Origin: Triplophysa rosa
Lineage: Eukaryota > Chordata > Actinopteri > Cypriniformes > Nemacheilidae
Assembly: GCF_024868665.1 (NCBI RefSeq)
Contig: NC_079905.1
Location: 10,503,080 to 10,567,079, forward strand
Length of the DNA stretch: 64,000 bases
Direction: 5' to 3'
Positions 35,321 to 46,931 of the stretch are shown here, piece after piece. Position 1 is the first letter of the stretch, and each line of letters begins with the position of its first letter. Below the pieces are notes generated by a model that was given only the letters and a program-made list of their open reading frames with translations, was not told where the DNA came from and did no database searches. The position numbers were made by a program, and so were the translations under genes.

Positions 35321-35698
35321 AGGTGCTGTGTGCACTTTTTTGGAGGATCTATTTACAGAATATAATGTACATAACTATATGTTCAGAGGTGTATAAAGAC
35401 CTTACATAATGAGGCGTTATGTTTTTATTACCTTAGAATGAGCTATTTCTATGTTTATACTGTGGGTCCCTTTGCGTGGATTTTGCCATGTTGTTTCTAC
35501 AGTAGCCCTAAACGGACAAACTGCTCTACAGAGCCTGTTTTGTAAATAAGTTATCTCCTTCGGCAAAGAAGTGAAAACATGTCAACATTTTTGTCCTGTG
35601 TCAGTCTCCGTAGTGCTTCGAAAGGGAGGGGTGGAGTAAGCTGTTAGTTGCAGTTAGCAACCTCACCGCTATGCCGCTAAATTTCATACACTGGGCCT
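35321..35698 (+). mobile_element. TTAA-type element, full-length copy
   Basis: Flanked by TTAA (35317-35320 and 35699-35702). Left end AGGTGCTGTGTGCAC, right end CACTGGGCCT. A truncated same-strand copy is at 36997-37318, and a reverse fragment is at 7863-8005. Non-coding, 378 bp. Confidence 0.75.
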
Positions 35699-35712
35699 TT
35701 AAAAGACATTAA

Positions 35713-36117
35713 AGTCCCTGTGAACCGGAAGTTGCAATTGTTTTCTTCCGTATCTTCTGTATTTTGACGCATTTCCAAGTGAAATGGAATTTCGAATGAG
35801 AAAACTAGCTGGCGTGGCTTTCGTCTTTCTCTGCGATTTGGTTGGAAAAACAGCCTTTGCATTTTGAAATGGAACTGGGAGCAGACTGACGGTTGAAGGG
35901 GAGGAGTTAACGGATGCTCCGCCCAAACTGTCTAACATACGTCATTTAAGATGGATAGTCACTACAGAACGGAAGTGCATTTTCAGATTTTAACTAAAGA
36001 TTATGAGGGCACACAAATTTTAAAAAGAGAATGACCCACATTGATAAACTATTTACAATAAACTCTGTAATATTTCATGAAAAAATAGGCATTGCAATTT
36101 TTAATTTCACTGGGACT
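35713..36117 (+). mobile_element. Second TTAA-type element, different family
   Basis: Flanked by TTAA (35709-35712 and 36118-36121). Ends AGTCCCTGTGAACCGG and TTTCACTGGGACT are inverted repeats. It starts only 14 bp after the preceding TTAA element. Minus-strand frames inside (35677-35938) are incidental. Confidence 0.75.
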
Positions 36118-36121
36118 TTAA

Positions 36122-36833
36122 AGATAATGCATGTGCATGAACTTGTAGATTGTAGTCGGATGGTCAAGACAGGTTGTACAGAAAATGTACAAGTGGAACC
36201 AGAGCCGTGAACAAAGAAGTTTGCACAGAGCAGGTGAATTCAAAATCCATTTCCCGAATCTCCATTCACACCCACACGCACACACATCTCTGCCTTCTGC
36301 TCTTCTATTTGTTCATCACGGTCTGAGTGCTTTGTCTTGCTAGATCCTGCAGTTCCTCTCTGCTCTGTTAATGTATCGATCACTCCAGTGCAGCCAATAG
36401 CTTGCAGTGTCGGTCTTGATGTTTACCTATAGCTGCCTGTTTGTAGAGAGCTTTCTAAGAAGACTCCTTTAGACTTATTAGACTGCTGGTCTCTATGACA
36501 ACAGGTGTGTGATCTTAGTCATGGTTGGAAATATCTCTAGTTTTCTTTGACCTTTTCTTGTAATGTGCTGTTTTAGACTTTGGTCTTGACTTTTTTGTGT
36601 AGTGTGCAGGGTTCAGAGAAGTTCAGGAAAAGTTTTTTGAATCTCTCTGGAGATTTTCCTTTGGTCTACCTGTGTGTGTTAAACCAAGTAGTATGCACGA
36701 GTGTTTTTAGTGAAGAAAAAATGGCAGCTTAGAGTTCTTTGGTATCTCAATTGTTGTCTTTCTCACTGGATTCTCTTGTTTCCCATTGTCACACTAAGAG
36801 AAGAGTTCTACTTTTAGGATACAGTAAATGTAG
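36122..36833. other. Unclassified DNA
   Basis: No features recognised. Confidence 0.3.
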
Positions 36834-36987
36834 ACATTTACATTTATACATTTGGCAGAGGCTTTTTTCCCAAAATGACTTGCATTGCATTATACTATAC
36901 ATTTGTGTCTGAGTATGTGCAATCCCTAGGATCGAACCCATGACCTTGGCGTTATTAGCACCCTGCTCTAACCACTAAGCTAAAGCA
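36834..36987 (-). mobile_element. tRNA-derived SINE, best-preserved copy of its family
   Basis: Read on the minus strand, an A-box-like TAGCTTAGTGGTTAGAGCAG is followed by the B-box-like GGTCATGGGTTCGATCC and the tail complement (plus strand TACATTTGGCAGAGGCTTTT). This supports a tRNA-derived head and a LINE-type tail. Confidence 0.85.
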
Positions 36988-36996
36988 AAGCATGTG

Positions 36997-37318
36997 TACA
37001 TTTTTGGTAGGATCTATTGACAGAAATGCAATATAATATACATAACTATGTCTTCAGAGGTGGACAAAGACCTTACATAATGCAGCGTTATGTTTTTATT
37101 ACCTGAGAATGAGATATTTCTTTCTACATACACCGCGGGTCCCCTTACATGGAATTCTCCAAGTTGTTTCTACAGTAGCCCTAAACAGACAAATTGCTCT
37201 ACAGAGCGCGTTTCGTGAATTTGTTATCCCATTCGGCAAAAAAGCAAAAACGTGTTAACAATTTGAGAGTACTTCGAAGGGGAGGGGTGGAGTGAGCCGT
37301 TGGTTCCACATTGCTCCT
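36997..37318 (+). mobile_element. TTAA-type element, left-truncated copy
   Basis: Matches 35321-35698 through TAGGATCTATTGACAGAA, CAGAGGTGGACAAAGACC, ACAGTAGCCCTAAACAGAC and GGGGAGGGGTGGAGTGAGC. It ends at CCTTTAA (TTAA 37319-37322). The first part of the left end is lost beside the SINE. Confidence 0.7.
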
Positions 37319-37322
37319 TTAA

Positions 37323-38261
37323 GAAAGTCTAATCATTAACTTCATATTTATTCTACTTTCACTTTCACAGGTCATATAAAGTATTTGTCAACTCCGTCTA
37401 TGGTGAATTAAGGTACAAATCCGTTTGGAATTTTATAGCTGGTGGATTTTCATTTTGTTGAACAAAGCATATCAGCACCAGCACAATTTCAAAACAAATT
37501 CTAGGAACAATTCGATATTAAAATCAACAGGAAAATAGGATTTTGGAAATTTTGATGTATGACCAACAAAAGCGGGTCCGCAACAGAAACCCTGGCAGAG
37601 GCTCATGATGTTTTTTGTTTTGATGCGGCAGCGTTTGCAGTAAATTGATTTAGCATTTCTGGCAGCCTGTGGAGGAACAGAGTTATCAATTGGCTTTACA
37701 GAAGCAAGCATCCATCTCTCGCAGATACAATGTAATTTAATCTATTTCCAAAAATAAACAAAGAATGCCATTTTTTAAATGACAGACTGACAAATGCTCA
37801 GCGACTGCTTCCAACGCTGCTGTACCCATCTCTCATTTTCAACTTGCTTTGATGAATTCGGGTGGTGTAACAAGAACTGATGGATTATGGGGCTTGCCGG
37901 AGATGCCGCAGTTGCCAATCTATCTGATCCTGGATCAGGGGAGGCGTCTCTGTATCTCTACAAAGTCTGCGAAGTCTGATTTGGAGACGGATTAGAAGAG
38001 CTGCGTCTTGAAAGCTCCATTTTTCACCTCTGGGTTACGTCTTCATTTGAAAGAGAGCGTTGACAGCAGATTTGTGTATTGCTGTGCTTGATGCACGATG
38101 GCGTGGTGAGGCAGTACTAGGATGAATGTGATTGTTTTGGGCTCATCCGAAAAAAAGAGAAAGGTACTGTCTGTGCTTGTGCCCCTCTCTAATACACATT
38201 TACGAACACACATTTGCACGCACACACAGGCTTTCTTTATAGATGGTTTTAGCTGCGACAA
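37323..38261. other. Unclassified DNA
   Basis: No transposon termini or coding domains recognised. The minus-strand frame at 37472-37711 has no motif. Confidence 0.3.
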
Positions 38262-38470
38262 CATAAACAAACGTTATATGGCCCAAACTTAACTTCCGGT
38301 AGACCTCCGCAAGGATCAATAACTGTAGTTTTTGAGTAATATTATTTAAATTGATACAATTAATATACAATAAAATATTAATATTAATTAATATTAAGTA
38401 AATATTAAATAAATTGTGGTATTACAACCAAACACAGACCGGAAGTTAGGCCGGAACTTCAGGCCCGGGG
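38262..38470. mobile_element. GGCCCAAAC-type DNA element, short copy
   Basis: Shares ACATAAACAAACGTTA, GGCCCAAACTTAACTTCC and the ACACAGACCGGAAGTTA region with the longer copy at 40845-41260. An AT-rich TTAATATTAA centre separates the inverted ends. Confidence 0.6.
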
Positions 38471-40432
38471 CATGCGTGATTTTTGAGGGGAAGTGACTAT
38501 TACAAAAATAAGTTTATTTAAATGTGACGTTAGTTAACTTTTTTAAGTACAAAGTATTCTGTATACATATACCCAAAAAAGTACCTAAAATTGCACTTAA
38601 ACTTTGAATTAGTCTTTACTGTCAGTATCAACTATCCCTAAGTTTATTTGGCGTATACTACAGTATACAGTAATAAGTTTTTGACTACTTCTGACTTTGT
38701 TTGGAAGTAGACTCAAAAGTCTGTGTATATGGGCTTAGGTTGTTAGTGAAAGAACTTTTTACGTGTTGCCCCACATGTTGTATTTCAGCGCAGAAATATG
38801 TGGAACTCACAAACGTGGAACAGCTGTTTAGTGAAGTTACCCCTCAACGCTTGCAGAATTGTTGTGACTTTGCTTGTGCACTACTTTCCCCTCCCTCTCA
38901 CTCTTTAAACTGGCTCGTTCTCTTTTCCGTCAGACCCAGCAGAGTCACGAATTTAGTAATCGCCTTCAAAGTGCATGGGTTGCCTTGAGCAACTGTATAT
39001 ATGTGCCTCATTTTTATTTCTGTGCTCACAGAGGCTGACTCTTTGTCCCACGATCAAAGCCAGGCACGGGGGGGCTGGAGGACATTTAAGATTACAAGCA
39101 CTCTGGGAGATGATCTGAGCTTCAGTCAATGTGAAGGATTAATAGTCTGCCATGGCAGCGCAGCCATGTGGTGCTGTCTTACATTAGCTCATTTTCCACA
39201 GTTGTATTTCAAGTTTGCAACCCACAACATGGCAGTGTTTGCTCTTTTTTCCCCTTCACTTAATCTTGAGTCTGGATGGAATTTTTCACATTCTGAAATA
39301 TTTAATACCAAAAAAAAAAACGTTTTTGTTTTTTTAAAAACATTTTTCTTTACCAGTATTTTTTCTCTTTGAAATGAAATACACTTACATGTGAAAGTAA
39401 ATTGCATTGGATATTAAGACTTGTGGCAGAGTGACTTTATACGTTTAAAACTACATTTATTTTTCTTCACCATACAGGCAATTTTTTAAGCATAAATCTG
39501 ATCAAGTTTCGTATATTTAGGTCTAAAATAAAACCTTTGGCTGATATGGAAGAAAATCAAAACTTATACACTTAAAGCTTATAATAATGATTTATAACTC
39601 GAGCTATCAGGTCAAATTTTGCCGTTAATGTCATTTGTCTTTAACACACTTAAAATAAGTATGTTTTTTAACAGAGATGGTCAGAAAATGGCAGATTTTA
39701 GCTTTAAATCCTATTATCTTACACAATTTCGCCAAGTATAGGCCTAAATTTTTTTCTGTATTTGTTATTTTAATATTTTTATTACTATTTCTATTTCAAA
39801 AATACCCTTCTGCAGTCATCCTCATTGTGCTTAGTAACCAACTTACCATCATCTAATCCTTTAATGCGGCTATTATAATAGTGTAAAGTGCTATTATGTA
39901 AAGAAATCAATACTCAACTTTTGCCAAGTTTCTGCGAAACTGCAGCAAAAAAAAGAAAGAAAAAATGCCAAGACAGCAAAGTAAAGAGTATCAAAGCGAA
40001 GCAGAAAATTAAGTCTGAGGTGTTTTTCTGTGCGCGCTCATAAACATTTTATACGAAGGCAGTCAATATCCTAATGCTTTGTTTGTTAGTTTGCCATTTT
40101 ATAGATTTTTGCTAGCAGCTTTGCTTTTCACCAAACCTGTGGTAGTGCAATACAGCATAGTAATCCAAACTTCATTATTTCTGTTACTGCCTGTTGTTCT
40201 GAATGCACGGACAGATGGAGATTGATGAGAAAAAAACACTCCTAATTTGTGTTCCTGCCTTCCACCTGTTTTTGTTTTTCGTGGTCATAAAGTGATGTTT
40301 AATGGAAGCCCTCGGAGGTTTGTACCAAGGTAATGCCATCAGGCAGATACAACTTGCAAAAAATGAATTTGCCATTGAAGCAGCAGGAAGGAAACATGTC
40401 CAAAATAAAAAGTGTCTTTTTTAAAGGGATAT
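38471..40432. other. Unclassified DNA
   Basis: Two frames (38701-38988 and 39001-39372) are open for about 95 and 123 codons but have no recognisable domain and overlap T-rich tracts. No transposon ends seen. A poly(A)/poly(T) pair lies near 39309-39340. Confidence 0.35.
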
Positions 40433-40674
40433 TCACCAAAAAATTTCTTTGTTCTGCTGAACACGAAGGAAGATATCAGCAAGATTGTCAAATCTCACCC
40501 CCCATTGACTCCCATAGTATTTATTTTCCCTACTATGGCAGTAAACGGTGGGTGAGATCTGACATTCTTCCAAATTTCTTCCTCTGTGTTCAGCAAAACA
40601 AATAAATGTATACAGGTTTGGAACAATCTAAGGGTGAGTAAATGATGACAGAATTTTCATTTTTGTATCCCTTT
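40433..40674. mobile_element. Palindromic fish MITE, near-complete
   Basis: Left end AAAGGGATATTCACCAAAAA, right end GGGTGAGTAAATGATGACAG and TTTTCATTTTTGTATCCCTT. GTTCTGCTGAACACGAAGGA on the left is mirrored by TCTGTGTTCAGCAAAAC on the right, around a CCTACTATGG centre. Confidence 0.8.
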
Positions 40675-40844
40675 TCATTAAGCTATCTCTTTAAGGTTGG
40701 AATTGTTTATTTTTTATTTGTCGTATTACTACATGCTTACATATGCCGTCTGGGCCCCTTTTCCAAGCTGTGTCATTTTATGTTCTGTTTCATATTTACA
40801 TAAAAATACCTTTATTTTATATAAATAAAGGTTTCAAAGCAACA

Positions 40845-41260
40845 ACATAAACAAACGTTACTGCGCATGCATGCTTTTGTGGCCCAAACGTAACTTCTGG
40901 TACACATCCGCAAAGAATAGAGTCTCAACAGATTATTTCTGATAACATTTAAAAGAAATAACAAGTAAATTACATTACCTAGCAAGTTAAAAGTATGTTT
41001 AGCCAATATTATTTTGGGTTACCAGTAGAAGAACCGTTACTTGGCTAAACTTAAGTTACACGACCCATTCAACAACTTGTTTATTTAATAAAATTAACAT
41101 ATAATACAATGTAAAAAAATATTTAATGCTACTATTATGAAATATCAATTTAAATTAATATTAATATGAATTAAATATACATAGTTGTTACTAGCCACTA
41201 GCCAGACCGATCAAGAAACACAGACAGGAAGTTAACTTTGGGCCAGGAACGTGTGTCCGA
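40845..41260. mobile_element. GGCCCAAAC-type DNA element, longer copy
   Basis: Inverted ends GGCCCAAACGTAACTTCTG (40881) and CAGGAAGTTAACTTTGGGCC (ending 41244) are clear. The AACATAAACAAACGTTA lead-in is shared with 38262. Non-coding. Confidence 0.65.
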
Positions 41261-41284
41261 TGAAACCGTCTAAATAAGTTATAT

Positions 41285-41361
41285 ACACAGCAAAATCGCC
41301 AGTGTTAAAAACACTGTGAGTGTTAATTTGACCTTTTTTAACACTGGCGATTTTGCTGTGT
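41285..41361. repeat. Perfect-stem hairpin element
   Basis: ACACAGCAAAATCGCCAGTG and TTAAAA on the left is mirrored exactly by TTTTAA and CACTGGCGATTTTGCTGTGT on the right, with about 25 bp of loop. A 77-bp unit of this form is either a very short MITE or a deletion derivative. Confidence 0.8.
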
Positions 41362-42499
41362 AGATTTGATTCCAAAGCTTTCAATAAAAAGAAATAAAAT
41401 ATACTATAATCAAATTTTCCTCAAGGAGAGCCCAGAACTGATTATATTATACAGCTCACTATATTTCTTACATACTCACTGCTCAAATATATTCAGGCAA
41501 TGTAAGACAAGTGGCTTCGCCAAATGCGGTTCCCCCTCACTGAAGATCTTAGGGCAAATTTTCCGTCTGTCACAATCCAAAATCACTTTCCTCCCCGAAA
41601 ACAATTTGTGCCGCCAACGTTTTCATCACACCCACACATGGACATTTCAGACCTCAAAGCAGGTGTAATTTCTCAAGTCGGATGAATGAAGAGAGAGAGT
41701 TGAACTGTGAATTTGAAAGTCAGAAATGGGAAAATAAGGATACTGGGAGAAAAAAACGAGATAAAAAGACCTTTAAAAGGAAAAAATCCAGTGGAGGGGA
41801 ATGGCGAATATGCCCGAGCGCTGATGGAAGTGACACGCATGCTTTAATTAAACCTTTCACCTCCTCTCCGAGCGTTTGAGATGTGTGTGTAGTGCTGCTC
41901 CGTAATGGCTGCCGAGCTGACTTATTAGAGTAAACAGAGCGATAAACCTCAAGAGCGGCTTTAGCTGTTAGATACAGATGATCCCTGGAGGTCCAGCACC
42001 GTGGGCTCAGAGAGGCTCGACAGCGCGAGCAGGATGGGGCCCAAAGAGCCCTGACTCAAAGGCCCTCGTCTCTGCTTCTTATCACACCCCTCAGCTCTCG
42101 TGCTCACAAACAGCATCTGAAAATGAGCCTAGCTGGATGGGACGCATACATCTAAATCTATGAGAGAGAGAGGGAGAAAGAGAATAGCCTTAAGTAAAGA
42201 TGGCTTTCTCGCCATCATACAAAGAGCCATGCAGTGCACAAGGGGGACAGAATGGGTAAATGTAGAACGGACGGCACAAGTAAGTCACAGAAAGCGACCT
42301 GCTGCTATTACAGACACGGTCTGGTGATTCTAGTGCAGCCATGTGCTATTATTTCCATTCATCTCTGCTTTCATTGTAGAGATTCGGCCCAGTGAATAAA
42401 TATGGAGGTCACAGGGAAACTGACTGTCAGTGACAGCCCCAGTAAGTGGTGGGGTAGGAGAATGGAGGACATAGCATGTGTTGTACTGTGAGGCTATGA
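41362..42499. other. Unclassified DNA, possible regulatory content
   Basis: No repeat termini. The part from 41800 to 42100 is GC-richer, with GCATGCTTTAATTAAACC near 41838 and TGACTTATTAGAG near 41917. Conserved non-coding sequence is possible but untested. Confidence 0.25.
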
Positions 42500-42790
42500 G
42501 AATATGGTCATGATCCACTATAAAAGCACTATTAAAGGAGTCCATGTGGTTTTTGTGCTATAATTAAAGTCTTCTAAAGTAGTCCAATGCCTTTATGTAA
42601 GGAATCGACTGATATTTGGAGGAATCATTCACATGCAATGGAGATTCTGTCAACATCTACCATAAAAAGGGCCATTAAAAAGTGTTCAAGTGATACAATG
42701 TCCAATAGTGATACAACAGCTTTATGTAAGGAATGGACTGTAATGTAAATAAATAGTTCAATGGCAGTATGTAGGGAATATAATGAAATT
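42500..42790. repeat. Old interspersed repeat relic
   Basis: Words such as AGTCTTCTAAAGTAGTCCAA and CTTTATGTAAGGAATCGAC recur within the segment (42596 and 42721) and resemble a common teleost repeat. Termini are lost. Confidence 0.4.
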
Positions 42791-44029
42791 TAAAGGAATT
42801 TAAAGTACATTGGTTATAGAAAATATCTACAATAAAAAAGCAAAATTGTCCATAAATAGCTTTTTTTGTGAAAAATTACTGAAATTCAAAGATATCCATC
42901 TGAGGCTATACAGTATGTTAACATTTGGCTTCTTTTTTGACAAGAAAAAGTTGACAATGAAGCTTTTTTAGTAAAAAAAAGCAGGGTTGTGGTTAAAAAG
43001 CCACGAAACACTAAACATTTATTTAGATGTAAACAAAGTTGGTTGTGTTGCACATCATAGAAAACAATGTTAGCAACTGTAAGTTATTACAGTAGAGAAA
43101 ACTAGTTAATTTCTAGCTTTTTAGCGCTATTTTTGCCTTACGGGTTTAAAATCCTCATCTGGCCAACGTCAAAGGATGTGTACTATAGTACATCGATGAC
43201 GCGTCGGTGTCTCATTATTATTCATGAGACTGTGTTTTCTTGACCAATGAGAAGACATTTCTCCTAATTATTCATGACAGCGCCTTGTGATTGAAGGGCC
43301 TGTCGCCCATGCCGGAACCTTCGCCGGCTTTTAATGGCTCTTCTTCTCAAAGCATTCACACCCATTTTAATTGCATTTTTCAAAAACGACAGTGATGTAG
43401 AATGTAGCTAAAAGCGGAGGTTTCATGGCACTTTCAATAAATAGCAGCCGAGGCTTTTGGTGCTATAACAACAGTTGCAACAGTAGCGTCTATATCTACC
43501 TTCACCGGCTATGTGTGTGTGTGTGTGTGTATGTAAACAGGGAGCGTCTTTGCAATAACCAATCACATATTTAAAAACTACAATACTAATTTCTCTCTAG
43601 AAATGCAATCAACAGTTATTGAAAGTGAAAATTAACCTTAAATTTATATAAAACTATGCTTCAACTGGCGTTTCAGCTGCCATTTTATTTTTTCAAGCTC
43701 AAACCTGCTCGACCAATCACCTTCCTCGCATGTTGTTATGGAAACGACAGGTCTCGCTACTCGGTTGTCATTGGTCAGCTGTGAAAAAGACACTTGATGT
43801 AGAAAGTTTATTTCAGAAAAGTTTAACTTTTTTCAACTTCAAGAGATGCTCTGAGCTGCAGAAAAAGACGCGGTGGCGATTAAAAAAAGCGCTCAGGACT
43901 TTTTTGAAAACACGGTTTACTCCACAGGCTTATAATGTAAAACAGATGGTGTCAGCTTCAAAAAAGAAGCCAAATGTGAACATTGCCTGAGATGACATTT
44001 CTGTCCTTACTCTTATACAGTCTTAAAAA
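42791..44029. other. Mixed DNA with repeat-like blocks
   Basis: Contains a (TG)10 run at 43511-43530, a TTATTCATGA-rich block at 43210-43280 and an 86-codon plus-strand frame (43730-43990) with a lysine/arginine-rich peptide that looks like a common-repeat read-through. Termini were not assignable. Confidence 0.3.
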
Positions 44030-44340
44030 TATGTGAAAGATATGTGAAAGAATGCTTATAACCAAACAGTTCTTGGATCCCATTGACTACCATAGTAGGA
44101 AAAATTACTTAAATTTTTTTGTTCTGTTGAACACAGAAGAATATATTTTGAAGATTGTAGGACAGCAAACAGTTCTGAGGCACTTTAGACTATGATTGTA
44201 ATTTTTCCTACTATGGTAGTAAATTCAAGCATTCGTCCAAATATCTTTTAACCAAACAAATAAATGTATACTGGTTTGGAACAACTAGACAGTGAGTAAT
44301 TCATGACAGAATTTAATTTTTTGGGTGAACTATCCCTTTA
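44030..44340. mobile_element. Palindromic fish MITE, left end missing
   Basis: The right end TTTTTTGGGTGAACTATCCC and TTTAA is intact. The centre has TACCATAGTAGGAAAAATTA mirrored by TTTTTCCTACTATGGTAGTA. The left terminus is absent. It abuts the next MITE directly. Confidence 0.75.
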
Positions 44341-44344
44341 AGAT

Positions 44345-44530
44345 GTATGGTTCTTTTTGTTGCAGAGGTTCTCTGTAGTGGAAACAGGTACCTTACACTA
44401 TGAAAAGATGAAAAAAAAATGGTTCTATTATTGACCTTTGACTGAATGTTTTTTTTTTTATCCAAAAATGGTTCTTCTATGGCATCGCTGTGAAGAACCT
44501 TTTGTAGCCCCTTTATTCTTAAGAGGGCAC
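44345..44530. mobile_element. AGGTTCTT palindromic MITE, second copy
   Basis: GGTTCTTTTTGTTGCAGAGG on the left and ATGGTTCTTCTATGGCATCG and GAAGAACCTTTTGTAGCCCC on the right match the family at 20953-21123, with more decay. Confidence 0.65.
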
Positions 44531-44670
44531 ATGGCCTTTTTTGAAAAACTGGTACACCTTGTAAAATGATCTGTAAATAATGGCAGAATTTAGGATTTAT
44601 TGGTGAACTTAGGACAACAGTTATCAAAAGTATTTTATATCTTTTGTTTCACACTTCTGCACATGCCAGC

Positions 44671-45236
44671 AGCCATATCACCCTGTATCCCCAGAATGGT
44701 TTCCCACTGAAGCTAAGCAGGGCTGAGCCTGGTCAGTACCTGGATGGGAGACCTCCTGGGGAAGCTATGTTGCTGCTGGAAGAGGTGTTAGTGAGACCAG
44801 AAGGAGTTCTCACCTTGTGGTCTGCATGGGTCCTTATGCCCCAGTACAGTGATGGGGACACTTCACTGTAAAAAAGCACCTTCCTTCGGATGAGACCTTA
44901 AACCGAGGTCCTGACTCCCTGTGGTCATTAAAGATCCCATGACACTTCTCGTAAAGAGTAGGGGTGTAACCCCGTTGTCCTGGCCAGATTCCCTCCACTG
45001 GCCCTTGTCAATCATGACCTCCTAATAATCCTCACCCTCTAAATTGGCTCTATCTCTTTCCTCTCCACCTATAGTTGGTGTGTGGTGAGCGCACTGGCGC
45101 CGTTGTACTCTGGCTGCCGTCGCATCATCAAAGTGGATGCTGCACACTGGTGGTGGTTGAGGAGAGACACCCTCATATGATTGTAAAGCGCTTTGGGTGT
45201 ACAGCAATACAGAATAAAGCACTATATAAATACCTC
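44671..45236 (+). mobile_element. 5S rRNA-derived SINE (SINE3-like)
   Basis: The head carries the 5S internal promoter: AAGCTAAGCAGGG (A box, 44710 on) and GGTCAGTACCTGGATGGGAG (C box, 44731-44750) followed by ACC. The body of about 470 bp is the usual teleost form (CCTTCGGATGAGACCTTAAA, AGTAGGGGTGTAACCCCG, TGCTGCACACTGGTGGTGG). The tail is AAAGCGCTTTGGGTGT and ACTATATAAATAC. It was mobilised by LINE machinery. A 75-codon frame across the head is incidental. Confidence 0.92.
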
Positions 45237-46406
45237 AAAATTTTTTTTTAAAAATGAGATATCCATTAGCAATATTGATGACTGGGGTATCTAATTGCGA
45301 TAGCAATCTGTAGAGCAGCAATAATTATAACATAGATTATAGATGTAATACTTTAGATTTGCTGACATCATTATACTACATATTTCAATAATAGAAATCA
45401 AATTTGTGTTGAGATTTTTTACATTTACTATTCTTTTAATTTACGGCTAGAATTTATGTTGTATTGGTTCAAATTAGATCAATCTCATTAAGAGTTTTAT
45501 GAATTTACTGATTACTATAGTAATTTGTAACATTGTAGCATGGACTGTGTACTCTTGTGACTTGGCTGCTGAACCTCTCTATGTAAATATATGAAACCAA
45601 TAACTATTAATATTCAACAAGATATAATTCTGTACTCTGGCGGGGTTTTTTATTTGTACGTTTTAAGATTATTCAGAAGGGCACTCAGGTCTACATGCTG
45701 TATTATGTTCTCATATCCCAGCACATCTCTGAATGCTGCAGTGCATTACTAGAAATAAATATCTTGCTGTCTCGCTCCACCTATCTCTCTTTTTAAATCG
45801 CTTCCCTATTTTGCTAATGTTAGGCAACAACAACAACAAAACTGTTGCAGTTACCGTAGGCTGATGGATTTTGAATCCTCTATATTGCTAGATGTACAGC
45901 TTTAATATTTCATGAGATGACATGATTCATTCAATATCACAGCAGGAAGCACTGGGCGTTCATGCCTCTGAGCAGACTAGAGTGTTCTGGAAGACATGAT
46001 ATGTGTTACTCTAAAAAGCCTTCACTCTTGCAGACAGATTTACTTTGTGTTAGGTTTGACACATGCTGCCACTCAAATCAGCTGGGTTTTGGCAGAGCTA
46101 TGCTGAATGATTTTGTTATATTTGTGCAGTAAGCCCAGGCAGATCCTCCTCTAAAGCCGGACGCGTGTTCAACCGCCCGTGAGTGGAGTGCAGCAAAAGC
46201 AATTTCCCCACTTACATGTAAACGTATTCGTTCTGCTTCAAATCCACTCCAGGTTTTCTTTTTTCCCAATATTTACTCATTCACTAGTAAAATAATCCTG
46301 ATCTGAGGTCAGTTCAGTTTATTTCAGTTTATTTTAGTGGTATGCAAAAGGTTATATGAAATGTAATTTTTATTAAATTCTAAAAATGTATCATAATTCT
46401 AAAAAC
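45237..46406. other. Unclassified AT-rich DNA
   Basis: No gene or transposon termini recognised. It lies between the 5S-type SINE and the LTR cluster. Confidence 0.35.
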
Positions 46407-46931
46407 TGTCATGATTCTGCCTCATCTTTTCATGTCTTTCTTGATCTTGTGGCAGGATCATGGCAGAGCCTCATGTTTTGTGTGGAGAGAGACATTACTT
46501 GTTGTTGTGGCTTGCCATATGCTCTCTCCGATCTCGTCTTTGTTCCTGCCCTCTCGTCTCCTCATTATTGCTTGTTAATGATTTCATGCCATGCACCTGT
46601 TCCCCTCTTGATTTGACCCCTTATTTAATGCCCCTGTGTTTTCTGTCTTGTGCCGTTTCATTTTGATTGTGTGGTTGAGTTCCTGTGTCTAGTCTAGTCT
46701 AGACTAGTCTAGTTTAGTTTAGTTAATTGTTATTTAATTCAAGTGTTGTCTTAGTCTTGTCTAGTGTAGTTAGTCCGTGTTCCTGTTTATCTGTCATGTA
46801 AACACCCTTGTTCTTTGTTATTTTACCCCCTTGTGGGTTTTTTGTTTTATTTAATTATTAAAGTCTTGTGTTAACCCCTTACCCGTTGTCTGCGCCTGGG
46901 TGCTCTGTCCTTGCTCACCACGATCGTGACA
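46407..46931 (+). mobile_element. LTR, probably 5' LTR of a gutted element
   Basis: Runs TGTCATGATTCTGCC...ATCGTGACA. The tip folds on GGCAGGATCATGGCA. It has a CCCCCTTGTGGG motif near 46827 and a poly(A) signal (ATTATTAAAGTC). The flanks (AAAAC before, GAATG after) do not match. The following GAATGAACC resembles the start of an element interior, so this is more likely a 5' LTR left on a deleted element than a solo LTR. Confidence 0.8.

Noticed and set aside
39001..39372. 123-codon plus-strand frame as coding
   Set aside because: It runs through poly(A) and poly(T) tracts, shows no domain and has no exon signals.
44690..44765. 5S rRNA gene
   Set aside because: The internal promoter boxes are present, but the sequence continues into the SINE body and LINE-like tail, and no T-run terminator follows at 5S length.
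46407..46931. Solo LTR
   Set aside because: Flanking pentamers AAAAC and GAATG do not match, and interior-like sequence follows.
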